Program-made: the position numbers and the translations under genes
Notes under the pieces: model-generated
What the model saw: the letters and a program-made list of their open reading frames with translations, nothing else
Database searches by the model: none
What the model was told of the DNA's origin: nothing
Shown here: positions 1 to 10,655 of the stretch, piece by piece
Numbering within the stretch: position 1 is the stretch's first letter
Layout of the letters: the number at the start of each line of letters is the position of its first letter
Source of the DNA: CADEFX01 sp963840425
GTDB taxonomy: Bacteria > Pseudomonadota > Alphaproteobacteria > Rhizobiales > Hyphomicrobiaceae
Direction of reading: 5' to 3'
NCBI GenBank assembly: GCA_963840425.1
Contig: CAWIYZ010000007.1
Location: 1-64,000 of the forward strand
Length of the DNA stretch: 64,000 nucleotides

Positions 1-583
1 TGGCTTTGGAATGGTCTTGTGCGACTTTCGGCGCTTTGCCAGCCTTGACGAGGTCCAGCGCCTCCATCATGGCGTCGACGCCGATGGGAAACAGCTTCTT
101 GAAATAGACGTCACCCAACGTTTCGTCGGGACCGATGTCCACCGTCTTCTGCAGCAGGAGGGGGCCTTCGTCGAGGCCTTCGTCCGGCCAGAAGATGGAG
201 AGTCCGGTTTGTGTGCGACCCATGGCAATTGGCCAGTTGATCGACGATGGACCGCGGTGAAGTGGCAACAGCGACGGGTGATACTGAAACGTGCCGAGCT
301 TCGGCGCATCGAGGACGGGCTGCGGCACAAACAGCGTGACGTACGCCATGATGCACAGGTCGGGCTCGAACGATTTCATCAGCACCAGCGCCTCGGGCGT
401 CTTCCAACTCTTCGGTTGGTGGACAGGGAGTCCCTTCTCGCGCGCGAACACCTTCAGCGGATCCTCGGCGCGGCCGGTCTTGTCGGGAGCGCAGAACACA
501 GCAACGACGTTCTCTTTGCGCTCCAGCAACTTCTCGAGCACTGCCTTGCCGAAGGCGTCCTGTCCGTGGACGACGATACGCAT
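1..583 (-). CDS. Formyltransferase family protein, 10-formyl-THF dehydrogenase type (3' end outside window)
   Basis: The first 194 residues are visible; the gene runs off the left edge. The motif HPSLLPLHRGPSS (residues 102-114) and GLDEG (136-140) match the N-terminal hydrolase domain of 10-formyltetrahydrofolate dehydrogenases, with His102 and Asp138 at the spacing of its catalytic pair. Methionyl-tRNA formyltransferases have Asn where this protein has Tyr-His. The ATG at 583 follows GGGAGA. It lies downstream of frc on the same strand, so a role in handling the C1 unit left by oxalate breakdown is plausible but inferred. A stand-alone formyl-THF hydrolase or a sugar-nucleotide formyltransferase cannot be excluded without the C-terminus. 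Confidence 0.75.
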   Translation of the reverse strand, partial: MRIVVHGQDAFGKAVLEKLLERKENVVAVFCAPDKTGRAEDPLKVFAREKGLPVHQPKSWKTPEALVLMKSFEPDLCIMAYVTLFVPQPVLDAPKLGTFQYHPSLLPLHRGPSSINWPIAMGRTQTGLSIFWPDEGLDEGPLLLQKTVDIGPDETLGDVYFKKLFPIGVDAMMEALDLVKAGKAPKVAQDHSKA

Positions 584-618
584 GTCGATCTCTCCCAATT
601 GCGCAACCCTACTTCCCG

Positions 619-694
619 CCAGTGTTCCGATCGCGAAAGCTCGTCGAATCTCGCAGCAACCATTGAACGAGCTTCGCGATCGAAATGACACTAG
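619..694. repeat. B-type 76-bp dispersed palindrome, copy 1
   Basis: Imperfect palindrome bounded by CCAGTGTTC and GACACTAG. The inner arms are CGATCGCGAAAGCTCGT and ACGAGCTTCGCGATCG. It lies 14 bp from the A-type copy at 709-784, forming a composite unit that recurs inverted at 45671-45835. It sits in the gap between frc and the formyltransferase gene. Confidence 0.85.
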
Positions 695-708
695 CAAGTT
701 TATGATTT

Positions 709-784
709 CTAGTGTGATTCAGATGGAGAAACTCGCTCACGGCCCTGCTGCGAATACTGGATAATTTCTCGATCATCACACTAG
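709..784. repeat. A-type 76-bp dispersed palindrome, copy 1
   Basis: Terminal inverted repeats CTAGTGTGAT and ATCACACTAG are perfect over 10 bp. The inner arms are related to GATCGAGAAATTCG and its complement but have diverged in this copy. It forms a pair with the B-type copy at 619-694, and together they fill the ~220-bp gap downstream of frc. Confidence 0.85.
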
Positions 785-802
785 GGCGAAGTAGGAGAGG
801 TT

Positions 803-2074
803 CTATTCTGCGGCTGACTTCTTGACTATCTCGGTGGCGCCAGCATCCCTGAGCGTCGCAACATCGGCCGCCGAGTAACCGAGCTCGCGCAGAACCTCAG
901 TGGTGTGCTCACCCAGAAGTGGTGATCGTTTCACCTCGGAAGGTGATGCGGACAGCTTGATGGGATTGCCTACCGAGAGATACTTGCCGCGCGTTGGGTG
1001 ATCGACCTCAACCATCGTTCCAGTGGCGAACAGCGACTTGTCCTCGGCGATCTCTTTCATGGACAGGATCGGGCCGCAGGGGATGTCGACCGCGTTGCAG
1101 ATCTCCATGACCTCGAACTTGGTCTTGGTCATTGTCCACTGTTCGATGCGACCGAAGATCTCGTTGAGGCGCGGCAGACGCGCGGGCGGCTTGGCGTAGT
1201 CGGGATGTGTCTTCCAGCCGGGCTCGCCGATGACGTCGCAGATCGCCTCCCACACCGGCGCTTGCGTGATGAAATAGATGTAGGCGTTGGGATCATTTTC
1301 CCAACCCTTGCACTTCAGGATGCGTCCAGGTTGGCCGCCGCCCGAGTCGTTGCCGGCACGCGGCACGGCATCGCCGAACGGAATGCCTTCGCCATACTGG
1401 CTGTACTCCGTGAGCGGCCCGTGTGCGAGGCGCTGCTGGTCGCGCATTTTCACCCGTGCCAAGTTCAGAACGCCGTCCTGCATCGCGCAGGTTACGCGCT
1501 GCCCCTTTCCGCTCATGGTGCGATGATAGAGTGCCGTGACGATACCGAGCGCCAGATGCAACCCCGTGCCCGAATCGCCGATCTGTGCGCCCGTGACGAG
1601 CGGTGGGCCATCGCGAAAGCCCGTAGTCGAGGCCGATCCGCCGGTGCACTGCGCGACGTTCTCGTAAACCTTGCAGTCCTCGTAGGGACCTGGGCCGAAG
1701 CCCTTGACTGACGCATAGATCATGCGCGGATTGAGCTCTTGGATGCGCTCCCACGTCAGCCCCATGCGGTCGAGTGCGCCGGGAGCGAAATTCTCCACCA
1801 GCACGTCGCAAGTCTTCACCAGCCGCTCCAGGATCTCCATGCCCTTCTTGTTCTTGCTATCTATCGTGATCGAGCGCTTGTTGTGGTTCAGCATCGTGAA
1901 ATAGAGGCTGTCCACTTTGGGGATATCCTGCAGCTGTCCGCGGGTGATGTCGCCGATGCCGGGACGCTCGACCTTGATGACGTCGGCGCCAAACCAGGCG
2001 AGGAGCTGCGTGCACGTCGGCCCCGATTGCACATGCGTGAAGTCGAGTATCTTGACGCCTTCGAGTGCTTGCAT
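803..2074 (-). CDS. frc: Formyl-CoA:oxalate CoA-transferase (CaiB/BaiF family)
   Basis: A 423-residue class III CoA transferase that moves CoA from formyl-CoA to oxalate, giving oxalyl-CoA for the decarboxylase encoded 11 bp upstream. The N-terminus (LDFTHVQSGPTCTQ), the IGDSGTG segment with the catalytic Asp at 167, and the glycine loop SGGGQPG near 244-250 match formyl-CoA transferase of Oxalobacter, including total length (428 there). The start at 2074 follows GGGGAG. A generic CaiB transferase would fit the fold, but the oxc neighbour makes the oxalate assignment strong. Confidence 0.9.
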   Translation of the reverse strand: MQALEGVKILDFTHVQSGPTCTQLLAWFGADVIKVERPGIGDITRGQLQDIPKVDSLYFTMLNHNKRSITIDSKNKKGMEILERLVKTCDVLVENFAPGALDRMGLTWERIQELNPRMIYASVKGFGPGPYEDCKVYENVAQCTGGSASTTGFRDGPPLVTGAQIGDSGTGLHLALGIVTALYHRTMSGKGQRVTCAMQDGVLNLARVKMRDQQRLAHGPLTEYSQYGEGIPFGDAVPRAGNDSGGGQPGRILKCKGWENDPNAYIYFITQAPVWEAICDVIGEPGWKTHPDYAKPPARLPRLNEIFGRIEQWTMTKTKFEVMEICNAVDIPCGPILSMKEIAEDKSLFATGTMVEVDHPTRGKYLSVGNPIKLSASPSEVKRSPLLGEHTTEVLRELGYSAADVATLRDAGATEIVKKSAAE

Positions 2075-2085
2075 TGGACGCTCCC

Positions 2086-3818
2086 CTATTTCTTTTTCAC
2101 CACGCTTTGCGGGTTGAGGTTGCCGATGCGGCCGCTTTCGCTGCCTGCCGCCGGGTCGATTGCTGCGTTGATGAGGGTCGGCTTGCCGGAGTCCATCGCT
2201 TCGTTCACGGCGCGCCTCAATTCGTCCGGGGTCGTCGCGTTGACGCCGACGCCGCCGAAGGCTTCCATCATCTTGTCGTAGCGCGAGCCCTTTACGAACA
2301 CGGTCGTCGCAGGGTCGGATCCCGCCGAGTTGACGTCGGTGCCGCGGTAGATGCCGTTGTTGTTGAAGATAACGGCGCAGACCGGCAGCTTGTAACGGCA
2401 GATGGTCTCCACCTCCATGCCGGAGAAGCCGAACGCCGAGTCGCCTTCGACCGCGAGGACAGGCTTGCCGGTCTCGATCGCCGCCGCGATGGCGTAGCCC
2501 ATGCCAATGCCCATGACGCCCCAGGTGCCGACGTCGATGCGCTTGCGCGGTTGATACATGTCGATGATGCCGCGCGCCAGGTCGAGCGTATTGGCGCCTT
2601 CGTTGACGAGGATGGCGTCCGGCCGCTCCTTGATGATGGTGCGCAACACGCCAAGGGCGCCGTGGTAGTCCATTGGCGAGTTGTTGTTCATCAGCCGCGG
2701 CGCCATCTTAGAGACGTTCTCCTCGCGCTTCTTGCTGACAGCCCCGGTCCATTCGGCCGGCGGGGCGGGCCACTTAGATCCCATGCCCTCGAGAAGCGCT
2801 GATACGCAGGAGCCGATGTCGCCGACCACCGGAGCGACGATCTCGACATTGCTGTCCATTTCCTTCGGCTCGATGTCGATCTGGATGAACTTTTTCGAGT
2901 GGGGCTCACCCCACGTCTTGCCCTTGCCGTGCGACAGCAGCCAATTGAGACGTGCGCCAACCAGCATCACGACATCGGAGTCTTTCAGCACGGTAGAGCG
3001 CGCAGCGCCTGCACATTGCGGATGTGTGTCGGGAAGAAGCCCCTTGGCCATGCTCATTGGCAGGAAGGGAGCGCCGCTCTTCTCAACGAGCGCGCGGATT
3101 GCATCGTCGGCCTGAGCGTAGGCGGCGCCCTTGCCGAGAATGATCAGAGGGCGTTTGGCGCTCCGCAGCACATCGAGCGCGCGCTTGACCGCAGCCGGTG
3201 CGGGAAGCTGGGCCGGTGCTGGATCGATGACTTTGACGAGAGACTTGGCTCCTGCCTCCGCGTCCATCACCTGCGGGAACAGCTTGGCTGGTAGATCGAG
3301 ATAGACGCCCCCGGACGACCCGAGACGGCAGCGCGTATCGCGCGCGCCACGCCGATGCCGATGTCTTGCGCGTGCAGTATGCGGAACGCCGCCTTGCAGA
3401 GCGGTTTGGCGATCGCGAGCTGGTCCATCTCCTCGTAGTCGCCTTGCTGAAGATCGACGACTTCGCGCTCGGACGAGCCCGAGATCAGGATCATCGGGAA
3501 GCAATTGGTGGTGGCGTGGGCGAGCGCGGTCAGACCGTTGAGGAAACCCGGAGCCGACACCGTGAGGCAAACGCCGGGTTGCTTGGTCAGGAAGCCGGCA
3601 ATCGACGCCGCATAGCCCGCGTTCTGCTCGTGGCGAAACGAGAGGACCCGGATGCCCGCGGCCTGCGCCATGCGACCGAAGTCCGTGATCGGGATGCCCG
3701 GCACGCCATAGATCGTGTTGATGCCGTTGAGCTTGAGCGCATCGATGACGAGGTGAAAACCATCCGTCAGCTCCCGCTCGCTTCCAGCGGCACCAGTACT
3801 CTGCGCTGTCGCCGACAT
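2086..3818 (-). CDS. oxc: Oxalyl-CoA decarboxylase (ThDP-dependent), one frameshift
   Basis: Converts oxalyl-CoA to formyl-CoA and CO2. About 577 residues when the frame is joined (568 in Oxalobacter). Seen in order: the N-terminal ThDP domain with the activating Glu in FRHEQNAGYA (Glu64), a central domain, and a C-terminal ThDP domain with GDSAFGFSGMEVET followed by the NN of VIFNNNG. The ATG at 3818 is preceded by AGGAGG. The frame breaks within GRPG-GVYLDLP, at the C run 3308-3312 (plus strand), where one base appears missing. Both halves are well conserved, so sequencing error is more likely than a dead gene. Co-transcribed with the regulator upstream and frc downstream. Confidence 0.88.
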
Positions 3819-3907
3819 TTTTGTTTCCTCCTCGAATTCTTCTCTTCGCCCGTTCGTTTTGTTCTTGGTGGCGCGACGGTTTAGCGCCTCGGGCGCTTCG
3901 TCCCAAA

Positions 3908-4594
3908 TCAATCGAGATTGACGAAGCGCTCGACGTGGTCTCTGAGCTTCAGTGTGTGCTCCCGCACGAGGCGCTCCGCCCGCTCGGTATCGCGCGCCTC
4001 CAGGGCCGCGACGATCTCCTTATGATCGACGATCGATCGCCTCGCCCGGTCCGCCTCGAAGATCGTGCGCTGGCGGATGGCGCGGACGTGAAAGAAGAGA
4101 TCATCGGTGATACGGCCGATCAGCGCACATTTGCCGAGGCCGATGATGGCCTGGTGAAAGGCGATGTTGGCATCCGAGTACTCGCCCGTCTTGCGGGCAA
4201 CCTCGTCGGCGGAGAACGTGTCGACCAGTCGATGCAGTCCGCGCAACTCCTCGTCGCTCGCCTCCTTGGTGGCGAGCCGCGCGGCCATGCTCTCCAATGC
4301 CGCCCAGACCGTGATCATCTCGAGCATCTCGGCCTTGGTCTTGCGCACAATGAAGATCCCGCGCCTGGCTACGATGCGCACCAAGCCTTCGGAATCGAGC
4401 TGGGCCAACGCCTCGCGCAAGGGTGTGCGGCTGACGCCGAACCGCTGCGAGAGATCGCGTTCGTCCAAACGCAGCTCGGCGTTCGTCGCGTAGATATTCA
4501 TATTGAGAATGGCTGACTTCAGTGCCTCGTATGCACGTGCCTTGAGGCTAAGGCTCTCTGCGATCGGTTGGATCTTGAGAACGGTGTCAGGCAT
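3908..4594 (-). CDS. GntR family regulator with FCD domain, likely controller of the oxalate/TTT locus
   Basis: 228 residues from the ATG at 4594; another in-frame start at 4651 would overlap an operator and is less likely. Residues ~16-80 form the winged helix (LSQRFGVSRTPLREALAQLD is the recognition segment). The C-terminal all-helical FCD domain carries the usual Asp/His metal ligands in DANIAFHQ, FFHVRAIRQ and DHKEI. It is the first gene of a leftward unit with oxc (~90 bp downstream) and frc. GGTATA-N3-TATACC sites on its upstream side suggest it controls both its own operon and the divergent transporter. The effector is unknown; oxalate or a CoA ester is a guess. Confidence 0.85.
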   Translation of the reverse strand: MPDTVLKIQPIAESLSLKARAYEALKSAILNMNIYATNAELRLDERDLSQRFGVSRTPLREALAQLDSEGLVRIVARRGIFIVRKTKAEMLEMITVWAALESMAARLATKEASDEELRGLHRLVDTFSADEVARKTGEYSDANIAFHQAIIGLGKCALIGRITDDLFFHVRAIRQRTIFEADRARRSIVDHKEIVAALEARDTERAERLVREHTLKLRDHVERFVNLD

Positions 4595-4634
4595 CGGATC
4601 TCTTTGAAGCAACGTGGGCGCAAAACGTGATCTA

Positions 4635-4649
4635 GGTATTTGGTATACC
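4635..4649. promoter_or_regulatory. GntR/FCD operator candidate 1
   Basis: GGTATTTGGTATACC fits GGTATA-N3-TATACC with one mismatch and also contains the 10-bp palindrome TGGTATACCA (4641-4650). It lies ~40 bp upstream of the regulator start, well placed for autorepression. Confidence 0.6.
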
Positions 4650-4786
4650 ATACACCAGAGTAAGCTTCTGTGACAACCGGAATTGCCCGAGCTGTCGACA
4701 GATGTGAAATGCCTCCGAGAGAATTCGATCAGTTATCGGAACGTCTGTTATCCACATCTATCCTTGTTGCTCTCGTCTGAAAGTTC

Positions 4787-4801
4787 GGTATATCGTATAC
4801 C
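4787..4801. promoter_or_regulatory. GntR/FCD operator candidate 2
   Basis: GGTATATCGTATACC is a perfect 6-3-6 inverted repeat of the same pattern as the site at 4635-4649, ~95 bp ahead of the tctA start. Two matching sites between divergent units point to shared control by the neighbouring GntR protein. Confidence 0.65.
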
Positions 4802-4895
4802 AGAGAGCTGACGATCGGACTGCAAAATCCCTGGTGAGCTCTTCCAAATAAGAGTGCTGGCTGCGGGACGCAGAGCCTGCGCCGCTGGAGGAAAT

Positions 4896-6401
4896 GTGGA
4901 AGAGATCGCCGCGCTGCTGCAGGGCTTCACGGTCGTCCTCACGCCCTACAACATCGGCTTGATGCTGGTCGGCATTCTGCTCGGCGTCATCATCGGAGTT
5001 CTGCCGGGCTTGGGTGGCGCCAACGGGGTCGCGATCCTCTTGCCGCTGACGTTCGCCATGCCGCCCTCGTCGGCGATCATCATGCTGTCGTGCATCTACT
5101 GGGGTGCGCTGTTCGGCGGTGCCATCACGTCGATCCTGTTCAACATCCCGGGCGAGCCGTGGTCGGTGGCGACCACCTTTGACGGCCACCCGATGGCGCA
5201 GCAGGGCAAGGCCGACGCCGCGCTCACGGCGGCGTTCACGTCCTCCTTCGTCGGTGCGATCGTTGCCGTCATCGTCATCACCTTCCTGGCGCCGCTGGTC
5301 GCCAAGTTCGCGCTGCGCTTCGGTCCGCCCGAATTCTTCGCCGTGCAGTTTCTCACCTTCGCCAGCTTCATCGGCATGGGACGCGGATCGCCGTTCAAGA
5401 CGCTGGCCTCCATGTGCCTCGGCTTCGCGTTGGCCTCGGTGGGTCTCGACAACGTCACCGGCCAGTTGCGCATGACCTTCGATCAGGAATTCCTGCTCAA
5501 CGGCTTCAAATTCCTGGTCGCCGTCATCGGCCTGTTCGGCATCGGCGAGATCCTGTCCTCGATGGAGAGCGGCCTCAACTTCTCCGGCGCGCGCGCCAAG
5601 ATCAGCCTCAACGCTGTGCTGCAAACCTGGAAGCAGATGCCGCGCTTGTGGTTCACCTTCGTGCGCAGTTGCATCGTCGGCTGCTGGATGGGCATCACGC
5701 CGGGCGGTGCCACGCCCGCGTCTTTTATGAGCTACGGTCTGGCGCGGCGTTTCTCCAAGCGCGGCGACAATTTCGGCAAGGGCGAGATCGAAGGCGTGGT
5801 GGCGCCCGAGACGGCGGCGCATGCGGCCGGCACCAGCGCGCTGTTACCGATGCTGACGCTGGGCATTCCGGGCTCGCCGACGGCGGCGGTGCTGCTGGGC
5901 GGCCTCTTGATCTGGGGTCTGCAACCCGGTCCGATGCTGTTCGTGGAACAGAAGGATTTCGTGTGGGGCCTGATCGCCTCCATGTACATCGGCAATTTGG
6001 TCGGCCTTGTCATCGTACTCACCTGCGTGCCGTTGTTTGCCGCGATCCTGCGCATTCCGTTCTCGATCATCGCCCCGGTAATCCTCGTTATTTGCGCCGT
6101 CGGCGCCTACACGGTGAACAACGCCATGTTCGACGTGTGGATGATGGTCGTCTTCGGCATCATCGGCTATTGTTTCAACAAGCTCGGCTACCCGCTGCCG
6201 CCGTTGGTGCTGGCTCTGGTGCTCGGCGACATGGCGGAGGGCTCGTTCCGCCAGGCCATGCTGATCAGCCAGGGCAGCCTCAGCGTATTTTTCTCCAACT
6301 GGCTTGTCGGCAGCATCATGACGCTGGGGCTGGTGCTGTTGTTCTGGCCGCTGATCAGCTGGTTGACGAGCTTCAAGAAGGTCAGGCCGCAACAGGCCTG
6401 A
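4896..6401 (+). CDS. tctA: TTT transporter large membrane subunit, TctA family
   Basis: A 501-residue polytopic inner-membrane protein of about 12 helices that forms the channel of a tripartite tricarboxylate transporter. The signature segments VLPGLGGANGVAILLPLTF near the N-terminus and MLTLGIPGSPTAAVLLGG in the second half are the paired Gly/Pro loops of TctA. The GTG at 4896 directly follows GGAGGA and is preferred over the earlier in-frame GTG at 4854, which has no ribosome-binding site. It heads tctA-tctC-tctB. Divergence from the oxc-frc operon suggests a small dicarboxylate such as oxalate as substrate, which is inference. Confidence 0.9.
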   Translation: MEEIAALLQGFTVVLTPYNIGLMLVGILLGVIIGVLPGLGGANGVAILLPLTFAMPPSSAIIMLSCIYWGALFGGAITSILFNIPGEPWSVATTFDGHPMAQQGKADAALTAAFTSSFVGAIVAVIVITFLAPLVAKFALRFGPPEFFAVQFLTFASFIGMGRGSPFKTLASMCLGFALASVGLDNVTGQLRMTFDQEFLLNGFKFLVAVIGLFGIGEILSSMESGLNFSGARAKISLNAVLQTWKQMPRLWFTFVRSCIVGCWMGITPGGATPASFMSYGLARRFSKRGDNFGKGEIEGVVAPETAAHAAGTSALLPMLTLGIPGSPTAAVLLGGLLIWGLQPGPMLFVEQKDFVWGLIASMYIGNLVGLVIVLTCVPLFAAILRIPFSIIAPVILVICAVGAYTVNNAMFDVWMMVVFGIIGYCFNKLGYPLPPLVLALVLGDMAEGSFRQAMLISQGSLSVFFSNWLVGSIMTLGLVLLFWPLISWLTSFKKVRPQQA

Positions 6402-6470
6402 ACTGGCTCGCTGGAGGGCGAGCCCATGCGGCAACGACAAGAAGCAAGAACGAACAGAGAGGAGAGGAAA

Positions 6471-7487
6471 ATGCGAAAGGCAATGACGCACACCCGAGGC
6501 CTCGCGCTCGCAGCATTCGCAGCGCTGGCGCTCAGCACGCCGGCCACTGCCGCCTGGGAGCCGACCAAGGCCATCACCTTCGTGATCCCCGCGGGCACCG
6601 GCGGTGGCGCCGATCAGATGGCGCGCTTCGTGCAAGGCATCGTCACCAAGCACAACCTGTCGAAGCAGCCGATCGTGGTGATCAACAAGTCCGGCGGCGC
6701 CGGCGCCGAAGGCTTCCTCGAGATCAAGAACAGCGCCAAGGACCCGCACAAGATCGTTATCACGCTGTCCAATCTCTTCACCACGCCACTCGGCACCGGC
6801 ACGCCCTTCAGCTGGAAGGATCTCACCCCGGTCGCCATGCTGGCGCTCGATCAATTCGTCCTCTGGGTTCCCGCGGACGCCCCCTACAAGACGGCGAAGG
6901 AGTACGCCGAGGCTGTGAAGACGGGCGCCGACAAGCAATTCAAGATGGGCGGCACGGGCTCCAAGCAGGAAGACCAGATCATCACTGTCGCTATGGAGCG
7001 CCAGACGGGAGGCAAGAAGTTCACCTACGTGCCTTTCCAAGGCGGCGGCGCCGTCGCCGTGCAGTTGGTCGGCAAGCACATCGACTCCTCGGTCAACAAT
7101 CCGATCGAAGCGGTGCAGCATTGGAAGGCCGGCAATCTCAGGCCGCTTTGCATCTTCGATGCCAAGCGCAGCGCTTATACGGGCAAGGTGACGGCGGATA
7201 TGGCTTGGAGCGACATCCCGACCTGCACGGAGTCCGGCTTGCCCGTCGAGTACCAGATGCTGCGCGGCATCTTCATGCCCGGCGGCGTCACGCCAGAGCA
7301 GGTGGCCTTCTACGTGGACCTGTTCCAGAAAGTGCGGGCTACGGACGAGTGGAAGAAGTTCATGGAGGACGGCGCGTTCAACCAGACCTTCATGACCGGC
7401 GATGATTATCACAAGTGGGTGGAGGCCGCCGAGAAGACACACTACGACCTGATGAAGGAGGCCAATTTCCTGGTCGCAGGTCGATAG
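6471..7487 (+). CDS. tctC: TTT periplasmic solute-binding protein, TctC/Bug family
   Basis: 338 residues with a signal peptide (MRKAMTHTRGLALAAFAA...) ending near the TPATAA site at ~residue 23-28. The mature protein opens with TKAITFVIPAGTGGGADQMAR, the typical first ligand loop of Bug proteins, and continues with the usual two-lobe fold to the C-terminus. The ATG at 6471 sits after GGAGAGGAAA. It delivers the substrate to TctA/TctB. The ligand cannot be read from sequence. Confidence 0.88.
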   Translation: MRKAMTHTRGLALAAFAALALSTPATAAWEPTKAITFVIPAGTGGGADQMARFVQGIVTKHNLSKQPIVVINKSGGAGAEGFLEIKNSAKDPHKIVITLSNLFTTPLGTGTPFSWKDLTPVAMLALDQFVLWVPADAPYKTAKEYAEAVKTGADKQFKMGGTGSKQEDQIITVAMERQTGGKKFTYVPFQGGGAVAVQLVGKHIDSSVNNPIEAVQHWKAGNLRPLCIFDAKRSAYTGKVTADMAWSDIPTCTESGLPVEYQMLRGIFMPGGVTPEQVAFYVDLFQKVRATDEWKKFMEDGAFNQTFMTGDDYHKWVEAAEKTHYDLMKEANFLVAGR

Positions 7488-7495
7488 GCATATTT

Positions 7496-7521
7496 GAGGC
7501 CGGCGCTTTGGCGCCGGCCTC
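7496..7521 (+). terminator. GC-rich hairpin between tctC and tctB
   Basis: GAGGCCGGCGC and its complement form an 11-bp stem around a TTTG loop, 8 bp after the tctC stop. There is no U-run, so it may be a partial terminator or an mRNA-stabilising element that keeps tctC transcript abundant relative to tctB. Confidence 0.5.
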
Positions 7522-7574
7522 TCCCGCGCATGCCGGCGGGACTAAATCAGGCAGATTGGCAAGGCGAAGGGCAC

Positions 7575-8090
7575 ATGCACCGCGAGACCTCCACGGACGA
7601 TCGCCGCGTCGTCTCCAACCGCACGATGGACATCGTGGTGGCGCTACTCTTCCTGGGCGCCAGTGCCGTCGTTATATCCGACAGCATACGACTGGGCTTC
7701 CACTGGCAAGAGAACGAGGGGCCGGCCTCGGGCTACTTTCCGTTTTACATCGCGGTGATGATGGCCATTGCCAGTATGGTCAATCTGGTGAGCGCCGTGC
7801 TCGGACGCAGCTCGAACGGTGATGCCGCCTTCGTCGGGCGGCGCGCGCTCGGGCAAGTCCTCGCCGTGCTCTTTCCCGCCATCGCCTACGTCGCCGCGGT
7901 TCAGTATCTCGGCATCTATGTGGCTTCGGCGGGCTTCATCTTCGTTTTCATGTTATTTCTGGGGCGTGAGCGGGTGTTGAGAGCGCTGGGCGTCAGCCTC
8001 GGCGTGCCACTGGCGCTGTTCTTCATGTTCGAAATCTGGTTCCTCGTACCGCTGCCGAAAGGTCCGCTCGAGCTTTGGCTCGGCTACTGA
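7575..8090 (+). CDS. tctB: TTT transporter small membrane subunit, TctB family
   Basis: 171 residues with four predicted membrane helices (starting at IVVALLFLGASAVVI) and the G-YFPFYIAVMMA segment typical of TctB. It completes the transporter. The order here is A-C-B, whereas C-B-A is the common arrangement. The start at 7575 follows GAAGG. No further gene of this unit is seen before the palindrome at 8203. Confidence 0.82.
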   Translation: MHRETSTDDRRVVSNRTMDIVVALLFLGASAVVISDSIRLGFHWQENEGPASGYFPFYIAVMMAIASMVNLVSAVLGRSSNGDAAFVGRRALGQVLAVLFPAIAYVAAVQYLGIYVASAGFIFVFMLFLGRERVLRALGVSLGVPLALFFMFEIWFLVPLPKGPLELWLGY

Positions 8091-8202
8091 TCTCTCATTG
8101 ATCCACCTCAATGCTGACAGCGGTAGCGGCGGCAGCCTTGCCCCCGCAGGTACAGCGTCACGCGCGACGTGCCCGATGGCGCGGTGTCGGCGGGCCATGA
8201 GG

Positions 8203-8277
8203 CTAGTGTGATTCAGATCGAGAAATTCGTTCAACGGTTGCCGCGAGATCCGACGAGCTTCGCGATCGGGACACTAG
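8203..8277. repeat. Hybrid A/B 75-bp palindrome
   Basis: The left arm, CTAGTGTGATTCAGATCGAG (8203-8222), is A-type. The loop and right arm (CGACGAGCTTCGCGATCGGG, then ACACTAG) match B-type copies. It lies in the gap between tctB and katG. Confidence 0.8.
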
Positions 8278-8344
8278 AACATTTCCAAAGGTTGATGATA
8301 CCTTTATACGCAACAGGAAAAGATCGAGCATGATCGAGGAGACC

Positions 8345-10493
<2,149 letters not shown>

Positions 10494-10556
10494 CGGGAGT
10501 ATCGGATTTCGACCCGGATCGGTGCTTGCGTGAAATGACCGCAGTCCCTTCACGCC

Positions 10557-10586
10557 TCACATGGAAGCGGAAGCGCATCCATGTGA
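10557..10586 (+). terminator. Hairpin downstream of katG
   Basis: TCACATGGA and TCCATGTGA form a perfect 9-bp stem with a 12-nt loop, 64 bp after the restored katG stop. There is no strong U-run. Confidence 0.45.
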
Positions 10587-10655
10587 AGTGATCGCGTTCT
10601 AGTCCGCGGCGGAGCGATCTTGTTGTGGTGGTGGCCGCTTTGTAGTCTCCGCCGC

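Noticed and set aside
4854..4895. Earlier GTG start for tctA at 4854
   Set aside because: No ribosome-binding site precedes it. The GTG at 4896 directly follows GGAGGA and gives the usual TctA N-terminus.
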